From the NCBI GenBank assembly GCA_963928055.1, contig CAWVDN010000001.1:496001-560000 (forward strand): a stretch of 64,000 nt of DNA, in the 5' to 3' direction. How positions within the stretch are numbered: the stretch's first letter is position 1; each line of letters starts with the position of its first letter. Below, one piece after another: positions 52,797-60,469 of the stretch. The stretch is from Scatomonas sp963928055. Its GTDB lineage: Bacteria; Bacillota; Clostridia; Lachnospirales; Lachnospiraceae. The notes under the pieces are model-generated. The model made no database searches. It worked only from the letters and a program-made list of their open reading frames with translations, and was not told the origin of the DNA. The translations under genes and the position numbers were made by a program.

Positions 52797-54944
52797 TTAA
52801 TATCCGTACAGTTCGCTCATGGTCCCTTCCCTGGTGGAAGCGCCGTTCCGAACTTCTTTCCCGTAGGGAAATGCCAGCCAGTCTTCCCGGCTGACTCCGG
52901 ACAGGACCTGGTACCCTTCCCCGGAGCGCCGCCCTGTGACGATCTCCTGTTTTCTCAGCTTTCCCTTCTTATCCCGCAGATACACGTACTGCCGTCCATC
53001 TTCCTCCAGGATAAAGGCCTTCCAGAGATACAGATCCTCCGAAGTCTGTTCCATGCCGCTGCCGGCGGCGTCCAGCTGCACCCACTCCTGGCTGATAAGG
53101 GTATCGCCTCCTTCCGCCACATAGGCGATAAAAGGATACACCGAGGCGCTGGCAGTGCCGTAGTACCCGGAGAACATCCCGCTCTCATCGGGATAGGGGG
53201 AAATCTCCCGGATCTCCGCCTGGCAGTAAGTACCGCTTTCCCAGGCAGTGACGTTCACCGTATCTCCTTCCCGGATCCGGTCCAGCATCAGTTCACTGAT
53301 CCCGCCCCGGATATACATGCCCTCCGTGCTGGCCACCTGCAGAAAAGCCGATCCGTCTCTCGGGGGATCGGCGGGATCCCCGGCCTTTTTTACCACGCCG
53401 CTGATCTTCGCCAGAACCGCCCCTTCTTCCACTGCCTTTTCTGTACTGCGGATCTTCAGATCCGACTGTTTCAGATCCAGCTGGAGATCCGCCAGCCGCT
53501 CCTCCTGCTCCCGAATGGCTTCGGAAAGCTCTTCCTTTGTATACGTTCCTCCTTCCGGAAGAAGACCCAGACTGCTTCCTCCCGAAGGATCCGTTTCCGC
53601 CATCCGGCTGACGGCTTCCATCCCCGGGGCCAGCTCCGCTGTCAGGACCGCTTCTCCGGTCCGCCGGAAGGTTCTGAGAGAAGCCGCTTCTCCCTCCGGC
53701 TTTTCAGAAGGAGAAGGTTTTTCCGTGACCTCCGGGGCTTCGGTCGGTTCCGGCGTTTCCGTGGACACCGGAGTTTCCGTGGGAGTCAGCAGGATCTCTT
53801 CCAGCGTACCGCTCTCCCCGTGGAGGATGCCTCTCCAGTTTTCAGGGAATTCCCGCTCCGCCAGCTTCGCCGCGTCCTGGAGCCAGAATCCTTTCAGCTT
53901 CCCGGAAAGACTGTCCCCTTCATACACTTCCAGGGCAAAATAAATGTGTGCCCCGGGATCCGCCTGCAGAGCTTTTTTCGCCTCTTCTTTTATCTGCTCC
54001 ATAAAAGAGGGGCAGACGACCGCCCCCTCCGCCGCCAGATACCGGTAGGGATTCAGCAGAGTGCCCGCTTCCGGTTCCCCTTCCTCCGGCCGGTTGTAGG
54101 GTACCGCCTGATCTGTGAACTCCTGCAGGGCTTCCGCCTGGTACTGCCGGATCCAGCGGGCGTAAAGTACCGTATCCTCCGTCACCGGGGCATCCGGATC
54201 ATAGGGCAGCGTGCAGGCCTGATCCTGGTACCAGCCGCCGAACACATATCCCTGAGCGGAAGGAACAAACAGCTTCCACTCCTTTTCCTCCACGGAATCC
54301 AGGTATTCCCGCAGGCTTTGCCCTCCGCGGATCGTAAGCTTCGGAAACTCCTGCTGCCCCCTGCCGTTGCTGTCCAGGCTCACCGAAAAGGTCTGCTCCG
54401 GATCCGGCGTGGGCTCCGGTTCCTGGGAGGGTTCCGGCTCCGGGGCAGGTTCCGGCTCCTCGGGGAAAAATTCTCCCCCGGGGATCTCTATTTCCGGTTC
54501 CGGCCCGGGATCCGTACCCGGATCGGTCCCGGGAGCATCCGATACGGGCTTTGTATTTTTCAGGGTCTTCAGATTTTGTTCCGCCGCCCGGATGTTCAGG
54601 CTGATCTGCTCCCGGTTCAGTTTCTCCCGTTCCAGGTTCAGCCGGGTCTGGGTGGTATCATACTCCATGAGTACATCCCCCTGCCGGACCGTATCTCCCT
54701 CCCGGACCAGGACCCGGGAGACCGTTTCTGTCTCCTGAAGGTAGACATCCTGGGTAACATCTGAAGTGACCAGGCCGTCCATGGTGGTTCCGTTCAGATA
54801 ATATCCTCCCTGATCCAGCTCGGAGGCGTTTACCACCAGCACCGGCTTTCTGCCGGAGACGCGGACACCGGCAGTGATCCCCAGGCCTGCTCCCAGAGCC
54901 AGAACCGCGCAAAGAACGCCGGCCAGCACACGTTTCTTCTTCAT
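52797..54944 (-). CDS. Large membrane fusion protein (HlyD/MacA-like) with an InlB-type repeat insertion
   Basis: 715 residues, far longer than the usual 350-450. One N-terminal membrane segment (about 7-26), a biotinyl-lipoyl half ('VREGDTVRQGDVLMEYDTTQ'), a coiled-coil start, then Pro/Glu-rich linkers ('PEPAPEPEPSQEPEPTPDPE') around a Listeria-Bacteroides InlB B repeat ('GYVFGGWYQDQACTLPYDPDAPVTEDTVLYARW', about 230-265). A second linker rich in T-P-E follows at about 395-425. The second coiled coil and adaptor beta domains end the protein. The insertions suggest contact with the cell wall. It overlaps its neighbours by 4 bp on the ATPase side. Confidence 0.9.
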   Translation of the reverse strand: MKKKRVLAGVLCAVLALGAGLGITAGVRVSGRKPVLVVNASELDQGGYYLNGTTMDGLVTSDVTQDVYLQETETVSRVLVREGDTVRQGDVLMEYDTTQTRLNLEREKLNREQISLNIRAAEQNLKTLKNTKPVSDAPGTDPGTDPGPEPEIEIPGGEFFPEEPEPAPEPEPSQEPEPTPDPEQTFSVSLDSNGRGQQEFPKLTIRGGQSLREYLDSVEEKEWKLFVPSAQGYVFGGWYQDQACTLPYDPDAPVTEDTVLYARWIRQYQAEALQEFTDQAVPYNRPEEGEPEAGTLLNPYRYLAAEGAVVCPSFMEQIKEEAKKALQADPGAHIYFALEVYEGDSLSGKLKGFWLQDAAKLAEREFPENWRGILHGESGTLEEILLTPTETPVSTETPEPTEAPEVTEKPSPSEKPEGEAASLRTFRRTGEAVLTAELAPGMEAVSRMAETDPSGGSSLGLLPEGGTYTKEELSEAIREQEERLADLQLDLKQSDLKIRSTEKAVEEGAVLAKISGVVKKAGDPADPPRDGSAFLQVASTEGMYIRGGISELMLDRIREGDTVNVTAWESGTYCQAEIREISPYPDESGMFSGYYGTASASVYPFIAYVAEGGDTLISQEWVQLDAAGSGMEQTSEDLYLWKAFILEEDGRQYVYLRDKKGKLRKQEIVTGRRSGEGYQVLSGVSREDWLAFPYGKEVRNGASTREGTMSELYGY

Positions 54945-55618
54945 TTTTCCCCCTCCCCTCTGAGCCTTCCGTCCCGGATCTCCAGGATTCTGTCGCCGTG
55001 GGCGGCTATCCCCGGATCATGGGTGATCATCAGAATGCTGACGCCTTCCCGGTTCAATTCCCGGAACAGCTCCATGACCTGCTCCCCGGACCGGGAGTCC
55101 AGGGATCCCGTGGGTTCATCCGCCAGCAGGATCTGCGGATGGTTTACCATGGCTCTGGCAATCGCCACCCGCTGTTTCTGGCCTCCGGAGAGCTGGCTGG
55201 GTTTAAAATCCATCCGGTCGGAAAGCCCTACCCGTTCCAGGGCAGCGGCCGCCCTCCTCTGCCGTTCCTTTCGGGGCACGCCGGCGTAGATCAGAGGCAG
55301 GGCCACGTTGTCCAGAGCGGACTGCCGGGGCAGCAGCTGAAAATTCTGAAACACAAAGCCGATCTTCCGCAGACGGATATCCGACAGCTGGTTTTCCGTA
55401 CAGCTTCCCATGTCCTGTCCATCCAGGAGGTACGTGCCCCGGGTGGCCTGATCCAGGCAGCCGATAATATTCATAAGGGTCGTCTTGCCGGAACCGGAGG
55501 GTCCCATGACGGCCGCGTATTCTCCCTTTTCCATGGAAAAACAGATATCGTGGAGTACCGGCACTTCCATCTTTCCCTGTATGTAATCCTTGCAGATATT
55601 CTGAAGTTTCAGGATCAC
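54941..55618 (-). CDS. MacB/LolD-type ABC transporter ATP-binding protein
   Basis: 225 residues. Walker A GPSGSGKTT (about 39-47), Q-loop 'GFVFQNFQLLPRQSALDNV', signature LSGGQKQRVAIARA, Walker B ILLADEPTGSLDS. It powers the permease at 51535-52785. It overlaps both flanking membrane fusion genes by 4 bp (ATGA-type junctions), so the unit is tightly coupled. Confidence 0.95.
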   Translation of the reverse strand: MILKLQNICKDYIQGKMEVPVLHDICFSMEKGEYAAVMGPSGSGKTTLMNIIGCLDQATRGTYLLDGQDMGSCTENQLSDIRLRKIGFVFQNFQLLPRQSALDNVALPLIYAGVPRKERQRRAAAALERVGLSDRMDFKPSQLSGGQKQRVAIARAMVNHPQILLADEPTGSLDSRSGEQVMELFRELNREGVSILMITHDPGIAAHGDRILEIRDGRLRGEGEK

Positions 55619-56886
55619 TCCATCACCTCCGTTTCCGCAAACCCTTCTCCGGCTCCCTCCGGCATCTGTTCCGCCTCCCCGTTTTCCGGCCGGCTCTGTC
55701 CCATCGTGCCTTTTTCTCCGGCGGCGGTCTCCATTCCTTCCTCCAGATCCGGTTCCGGGAAAGTAATGGCATCCGTCAATTCCAGACCGGAAAGGATCTG
55801 GTACTCCAGGAGATTTTCATCATACTCTCCCAATTCCACTTTCCGCTTTTCCAGACGGCCTTTTCCGTCGTCCGCCCACACAAAAGCCTGCTCCGGGTCC
55901 GTCTGATCGATCATATACGCATCCAGCCAGATCCCCTCCTTCACCTGATCCTGGCCCAGATCCGGTTCCATATAGACATGCTGCCCCAGCATCAGGCCCT
56001 CCCCGGATTCCAGATCCACATAGAAGGGATAGTTGCTGCTGGCGGTGGTGCTGCTGCCGTCGCTGGAGGAGACGGCATAGTAGCTGTTGCCCATCACCGG
56101 ATTTTCCCGGTCGATCTTGGAGACGGTTCCCTTCCAGGAAAGACCGGCATCGGTCCGGGAGCGGATCACCACCGGAGTGCCCTCGGCAAGGGAAGCCATG
56201 TTCTGTTCATTGATCTGTCCCTTCACCCGGTAGGCCCCGGTCTTCATGACTGTGATAAACGCCTGGTCCCCGTTCATGTTCATGGAAGAAGTTCCATCGT
56301 TTATAGACTTTACTACCCCGTCCAGCTGACTGACCACCGTGGAATTGCTGATATTTTCATTCAGCTTGTCGATCTCCAGCTGCTTGCTCTGCAGGTCGAA
56401 CTGCTTCTGCCGCAGCTGCAGCTCCTGCTCCTGGATCTGGAAGGTATAGGCGGCCTTGCTGTCTCCCTCCGCCTTCTGCCGTTCCTTCTCCAGTTCCTGG
56501 ATGGAGGCGGCCATCCCGCTGATCTCATTGTTCATCCGTTCCAGATCCAGCTGGGCCTGGGCCAGTTCCTCACGAAATTTTTCTGTGTCGTAGGTATAAA
56601 GGGGACTGCCCTTCTGGACCTGATCCCCCACTCTGACCAGGATATCCTTTACCTCCTTGTCCGCGTTCTGCTGTACGGACCAGGTCTCCTGGGATTCCAC
56701 CACCCCGGCGAACCGGTTGACCATGCCGTTCCCGGTTCCCAGGGAAGTGATCTGTTCTACCGTATTCACGTACACCGGGCTGCCCTCTTTCTTTCCGGAT
56801 CCCGCAGCGGCTCTCCAGCCCAGGATCCCTATCACCGCCGCGGCCGCCACGGCTCCGCAGATGATTCCGGTCTTCTTTCTGTTCAT
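55615..56886 (-). CDS. Membrane fusion protein (HlyD/MacA-like)
   Basis: 423 residues. N-terminal membrane segment (about 7-27), lipoyl half 'VRVGDQVQKGSPLYTYDT', a long coiled coil (about 110-185, 'LAQAQLDLERMNNEISGMAASIQELEKE'), a second lipoyl half and beta-barrel adaptor, then a Glu/Gly-rich tail. It would link ATPase and permease to the wall. A different membrane fusion protein follows in the same operon. Confidence 0.92.
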   Translation of the reverse strand: MNRKKTGIICGAVAAAAVIGILGWRAAAGSGKKEGSPVYVNTVEQITSLGTGNGMVNRFAGVVESQETWSVQQNADKEVKDILVRVGDQVQKGSPLYTYDTEKFREELAQAQLDLERMNNEISGMAASIQELEKERQKAEGDSKAAYTFQIQEQELQLRQKQFDLQSKQLEIDKLNENISNSTVVSQLDGVVKSINDGTSSMNMNGDQAFITVMKTGAYRVKGQINEQNMASLAEGTPVVIRSRTDAGLSWKGTVSKIDRENPVMGNSYYAVSSSDGSSTTASSNYPFYVDLESGEGLMLGQHVYMEPDLGQDQVKEGIWLDAYMIDQTDPEQAFVWADDGKGRLEKRKVELGEYDENLLEYQILSGLELTDAITFPEPDLEEGMETAAGEKGTMGQSRPENGEAEQMPEGAGEGFAETEVME

Positions 56887-56904
56887 GCTCTGCCTCCCTT
56901 GCTT

Positions 56905-59010
56905 TTACTGGAACTCCTGTCCCTGCTCCTCCAGAAACTTCTGAAATTTCTCCGGATCCCGGACCCCGAACTCTTCATAGCTGTAGGTACCGTCCCGGAA
57001 GAGAATATTCAGGTTTACAAACTCCCGGCTGGCCAGATACTCCGACCAGCGGATCCGCACCAGATGCCGGAACAGTTCCTGTATCTCCTCCTGTTCCTCA
57101 AACAGAAAGCTCTGACTCGACGCGGAAGATACAGAGGTTTCCTGCAGCACTGCTTTTTCTGCCGGCACCGGCTCCGGGATTTCCACCTCTGTCACATACT
57201 CTGCCTGTACGGAAAGGATCTCCGAATAATCCGGCTCCTGCCGCAGACGGATCCCCTTTTGTTCCAGAAAGCGGAGAGTCTCCGAAAATTCCGGATAGAC
57301 GTAATACTCTATGGCGGAATTCCGGTAGCCGCTGTCCTTCAGGCAATCCAGCATGACCGTTCCCAGAGGAGTCTTCTCTTTCAGTTCGCCGTAGGAGAAG
57401 GAGGCCTCCTCCCGGCGGAAGATGTCCAGAAACTCCTTCAGTTCCCTTCGTTCCAGATTGACCACCTGATACGTGTCTCGAAGCTCCTTCCAGTCGCAGA
57501 AAGAAACGTCCGTAACATTTTCCGTGTTCCGGTCCGCCAGAGGATACGCCTGCTCCCGGAAGGCCGGATCCCGGGAAAGGCTTTCCATGGCCCCGTCCGC
57601 CGCCTCCACCGGCACAGTGTACTGCCGCCAGGCGTTTGTCCCGTTTTTCAGCCGGTAACGCAGGATCACCAGGGTAAGGCTCCGGCCGGAATCCTCCGCC
57701 GGTTCCCGGATCGCGTCTTCCGCCATTTCATAGAGCGGCTCAAAATTTTTCGTCAGTCCCTCCAGAGCCTGCTCGGTACGGTCGGAGACAGACCAGCTTC
57801 CCTGGCAGAAAACCCCGTCCCCGTCCCAGTAATACAGCGCCATGGCTTCCACCTGATCCCTGGCAGGCAGCCAGCGGTCGTAGCCGAACCAGTCTCCCTG
57901 AAAAGCCAGCAGGAGCACCACCGCTCCCGCCAGTCCGGCAAGGCCGGAAATTTTACGGCGCCAGATATTTTTCAGATCCTGACTGTAGACAAATTCTATG
58001 ATCCCGTTCAGGAGCAGAGCGGCCAGAGCCACCGTCAGGAGCATCATGGCCGGGCTGCCTAAGTATCCCATCCACTGCAGAAGATTGGCCACCCAAAGAG
58101 CGCCGGGGATCACCGCCGCCAGTTTGATCACCGGCTCCATCCACCGCCAGACAAAGGCATTCCCCGCCGCCTCGGAGGCCCGTTTCCGATAAGCGGTCAC
58201 GCAGAGGAACACAAGCAGGGCCGCGGCGATCCCGAGAAAGGCCCAGATCCCCGGACTGACTGCTTGCCCTTCCTTTAACAGGGAACTGATCTTGGAAGCC
58301 AGAGATACCGGAGATACAAAATCTTCCGGTCCGAAATTTCCGCCGGATGGGTCGTAATAATTGTCAAAATAGTAGCCCATCATCCTTCTCACCATGCCGG
58401 CGCAGAGGAGGCCGTACAGATTCAGGAACCCTGTCAGCAGCAGGCCTGTAAGGATCCTGCCTGTCAGCAGCATAGCCAGAATGGAAAGGGTATAAAACAC
58501 CAGGAACAGCAGAAGTAACATGACAAGCCCCCGGGCTGCCGTCCGGGCCAGTTCTCCGCAGAAGACCCCGTGAGCCCCGGCCACACCGAACAGAGAAGCG
58601 GCCACCGCTGCCCCGTAGGGGATCATGGTCATCAGGCATCCCCCCAGATACCGGCTGAAAAACAGCCGTTCCCGGCGGACGGGGAGACTGTGGTAAAAAT
58701 CCACCTGCTTTTTGGACTGCAGATAGGAAAATCCCGTTACCGCCGCCACCACAGCTGTGAAAAAGCACCCCAGAAGGATCAGGGTATTTCCCCCTCCCAG
58801 GATCGCCTCCGCCGCATGCTGTTTGCTTTCAGCCAGACAGGCCAGGTCCTCCGGGAGCAGATCCGCCCTTCCGTATTCCAGGGAGGACAGTTCCATCTGC
58901 AGGGCAAAGGGCTGCAGAAGCAGGGCCCCCGCCAGGGTCATAAAGATCAGCCAGCTCCGATGCCGGATATCTTCCGCCAGCAGCTTAAGACCTGATATTC
59001 TTTTTGTCAT
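56905..59010 (-). CDS. DUF6449-type ABC-2 permease
   Basis: 701 residues. About ten membrane segments (residues about 15-330 with 'GFSYLQSKKQVDFYHSLPVRRERLFFSRYLGG', the ABC-2 permease landmark for YtrF/DUF6449 types) and a C-terminal region of about 340 residues without many membrane segments. It pairs with the ATPase encoded just upstream, whose gene it overlaps by 26 bp. Substrate unknown; antibiotic or peptide stress systems are the usual context. Confidence 0.88.
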   Translation of the reverse strand: MTKRISGLKLLAEDIRHRSWLIFMTLAGALLLQPFALQMELSSLEYGRADLLPEDLACLAESKQHAAEAILGGGNTLILLGCFFTAVVAAVTGFSYLQSKKQVDFYHSLPVRRERLFFSRYLGGCLMTMIPYGAAVAASLFGVAGAHGVFCGELARTAARGLVMLLLLFLVFYTLSILAMLLTGRILTGLLLTGFLNLYGLLCAGMVRRMMGYYFDNYYDPSGGNFGPEDFVSPVSLASKISSLLKEGQAVSPGIWAFLGIAAALLVFLCVTAYRKRASEAAGNAFVWRWMEPVIKLAAVIPGALWVANLLQWMGYLGSPAMMLLTVALAALLLNGIIEFVYSQDLKNIWRRKISGLAGLAGAVVLLLAFQGDWFGYDRWLPARDQVEAMALYYWDGDGVFCQGSWSVSDRTEQALEGLTKNFEPLYEMAEDAIREPAEDSGRSLTLVILRYRLKNGTNAWRQYTVPVEAADGAMESLSRDPAFREQAYPLADRNTENVTDVSFCDWKELRDTYQVVNLERRELKEFLDIFRREEASFSYGELKEKTPLGTVMLDCLKDSGYRNSAIEYYVYPEFSETLRFLEQKGIRLRQEPDYSEILSVQAEYVTEVEIPEPVPAEKAVLQETSVSSASSQSFLFEEQEEIQELFRHLVRIRWSEYLASREFVNLNILFRDGTYSYEEFGVRDPEKFQKFLEEQGQEFQ

Positions 59011-59887
59011 ATCCGGTCACCTCCGTTTCGCTGATAAAGATTTCTTCCAGAGACAGAGGCAGCACCTCCCAGAATACCGGGTGCTTGCTCTCCACCCGCT
59101 CGGAGATCTCCCTCCGGGTCCCCCTGGCTACCAGCAGCAGCATGGATCCCCGCTTTTCCCAGTGGACCAGAGACAGTTCCCGCAGCAGTTCCTGCTCCCG
59201 CTCCGGATTTCCGATAACGCACTGTACCTTCTGGGTGTGGAATTTCATCTCCTCCAGATTCTCCGACAGCAGGATACCGCCCCGATGGAGCAGCCCCACA
59301 TGATCGCAGATATCCTCCAGCTCCCGCAGATTGTGGGAGGCGGCGATGGGGGTAAACTCCCGGTTCAGAAGTTCCACTGCCAGCATGCTTTTCACCTCCT
59401 GGCGGACCAGAGGATCCAGCCCGTCAAAAGTCTCGTCACAGAGCAGGTATTTCGTATTGGCGCAGATTCCCAGGAAAATAGCGGTCTGCTTCTGCATGCC
59501 TTTGGAAAAGGTCCGCAGCTTTCTCTTCGGATCCAGCCCGAACCGGGAACAGAGTTCCCGGAATCTCCTCCGGTCAAATCTTTCATAGATCTTCCGGTAC
59601 AGTTCCTCCAGATCCGCCGGGGAATCGTTATGGAAAAACCACAGTTCATCCGGCAGAAAGCAGATCTTCTGTTTGATCCTTTCATTTTCAAATACCGGCT
59701 CCCCGTCTATGGCCACCGTGCCTTCCTCCTGTTTAAGGACCCCGGCCAGGATCCGCAGCAGGGTGCTTTTTCCCGCTCCGTTGGTCCCTACCACGCCGAA
59801 CAGTTCCCCATCCCGGATGGTAAGAGAAATATCCTCCAGAGCCTGTATCTCCCCAAAACTCTTTTTCAGATCTCTGATCTCTATCAT
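58985..59887 (-). CDS. ABC transporter ATP-binding protein (YtrB-like)
   Basis: 300 residues from the ATG at 59887 (GGAGG 7 bp upstream); the frame is open 14 codons further without a start signal. Walker A GTNGAGKST (about 36-44), signature 'FSKGMQKQ' and Walker B 'YLLCDETFDGLDP'. The C-terminal 80 residues are the usual regulatory tail of this group. It overlaps gntR by 4 bp. Confidence 0.94.
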   Translation of the reverse strand: MIEIRDLKKSFGEIQALEDISLTIRDGELFGVVGTNGAGKSTLLRILAGVLKQEEGTVAIDGEPVFENERIKQKICFLPDELWFFHNDSPADLEELYRKIYERFDRRRFRELCSRFGLDPKRKLRTFSKGMQKQTAIFLGICANTKYLLCDETFDGLDPLVRQEVKSMLAVELLNREFTPIAASHNLRELEDICDHVGLLHRGGILLSENLEEMKFHTQKVQCVIGNPEREQELLRELSLVHWEKRGSMLLLVARGTRREISERVESKHPVFWEVLPLSLEEIFISETEVTGYDKKNIRS

Positions 59888-60255
59888 CGCTGTCCCTCCC
59901 CGTAGATCTTTTCCACTTCCTCCATGCATTCCTGTCTTCCCAGTCCCAGATCCCGGACCTCCCGGAGACAGTCGTCCAGTTTCTCCAGGCTCATCTGCCT
60001 TTTCTTCTCCCGGAGAGTCTGATTCTCCGCCACAAAACTGCCCCGGCCCTTCACCGGATAAATGAATCCTTCCTGCTCCAGAACTCCGTAGGCCTTCTGA
60101 ATGGTGTTGGGATTGATGGACAGCTCCGCCGCCATCTGCCGCACGGAAGGCATCTGGGAGCCCGGCTCCAGGGCGCCTTTCACGATCAGCTGCCGGAATC
60201 GGTCCGCGATCTGCTCATAAATCGGCCGCCGGTCCTGATAATCCAGAAAAATCAT
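59884..60255 (-). CDS. GntR family regulator, YtrA subfamily
   Basis: 123 residues: winged helix-turn-helix (about 10-75, 'IYEQIADRFRQLIVKGALEPGSQMPSVRQMAAELSINPNTIQKAYGVLEQEGFI' landmark) and only about 45 residues after it, the short dimerisation tail that defines YtrA. Such regulators repress their own ABC transporter operon and respond to cell-wall antibiotics in B. subtilis. A matching operator lies in its promoter. First gene of the 60.3-51.5 kb run. Confidence 0.94.
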   Translation of the reverse strand: MIFLDYQDRRPIYEQIADRFRQLIVKGALEPGSQMPSVRQMAAELSINPNTIQKAYGVLEQEGFIYPVKGRGSFVAENQTLREKKRQMSLEKLDDCLREVRDLGLGRQECMEEVEKIYGEGQR

Positions 60256-60280
60256 CGCTGTCCTCCCTTCTGTCGTATTA

Positions 60281-60305
60281 AGTGTATTATCTCACATCAT
60301 ACACC
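60281..60305 (-). promoter_or_regulatory. YtrA-type operator
   Basis: Inverted repeat AGTGTA-N13-TACACC on the plus strand. It is one base off the AGTGTA-N13-TACACT form I recall for B. subtilis YtrA. It covers the -10 box and spacer, so a bound repressor would block RNA polymerase. Confidence 0.72.
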
Positions 60306-60313
60306 CATGTCAA
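60286..60313 (-). promoter_or_regulatory. Promoter of the YtrA-type operon
   Basis: Minus strand: -35 TTGACA (60313-60308), 16-bp spacer, -10 GATAAT (60291-60286). Confidence 0.72.
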
Positions 60314-60371
60314 GAATGTACAGAGAATCTTAAGAAAATCTTTTGGAGAAGGTGTTACTCCTAACAATCGA

Positions 60372-60394
60372 ATCGTTCGAATCTCGCCGGGGCC
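60372..60394 (+). other. tRNA 3'-end-like remnant (possible attachment-site scar)
   Basis: GTTCGAATC followed by TCGCCGGGGCCA looks like the T-loop, acceptor strand and start of CCA of a tRNA. The matching 5' acceptor (GCCCCGG) and D arm are absent, and the 5' T stem does not pair, so it is not an intact tRNA. It lies between the exporter run and the aspS terminator. Confidence 0.35.
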
Positions 60395-60397
60395 AAA

Positions 60398-60455
60398 AGA
60401 AGCCCTTGCTCCATAGATGATCTCTCATCTATTTCGCAAGGGCTGCGCTTCTATT
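60398..60455 (-). terminator. Terminator after aspS
   Basis: Outer stem AGCCCTTGC / GCAAGGGCT enclosing an inner hairpin ATAGATGA / TCATCTAT; on the minus strand followed by TCTTTTGG. It could also have ended the lost tRNA on the plus strand. Confidence 0.7.
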
Positions 60456-60469
60456 GGAACACGATCCTG

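Noticed and set aside
55978..58062. Plus-strand ORF of 694 codons
   Set aside because: Antisense to the membrane fusion protein and DUF6449 permease; no start signal or domain.
60313..60395. Intact tRNA gene
   Set aside because: No 5' acceptor strand or D arm is found, the anticodon stem has mismatches and the T stem does not pair.
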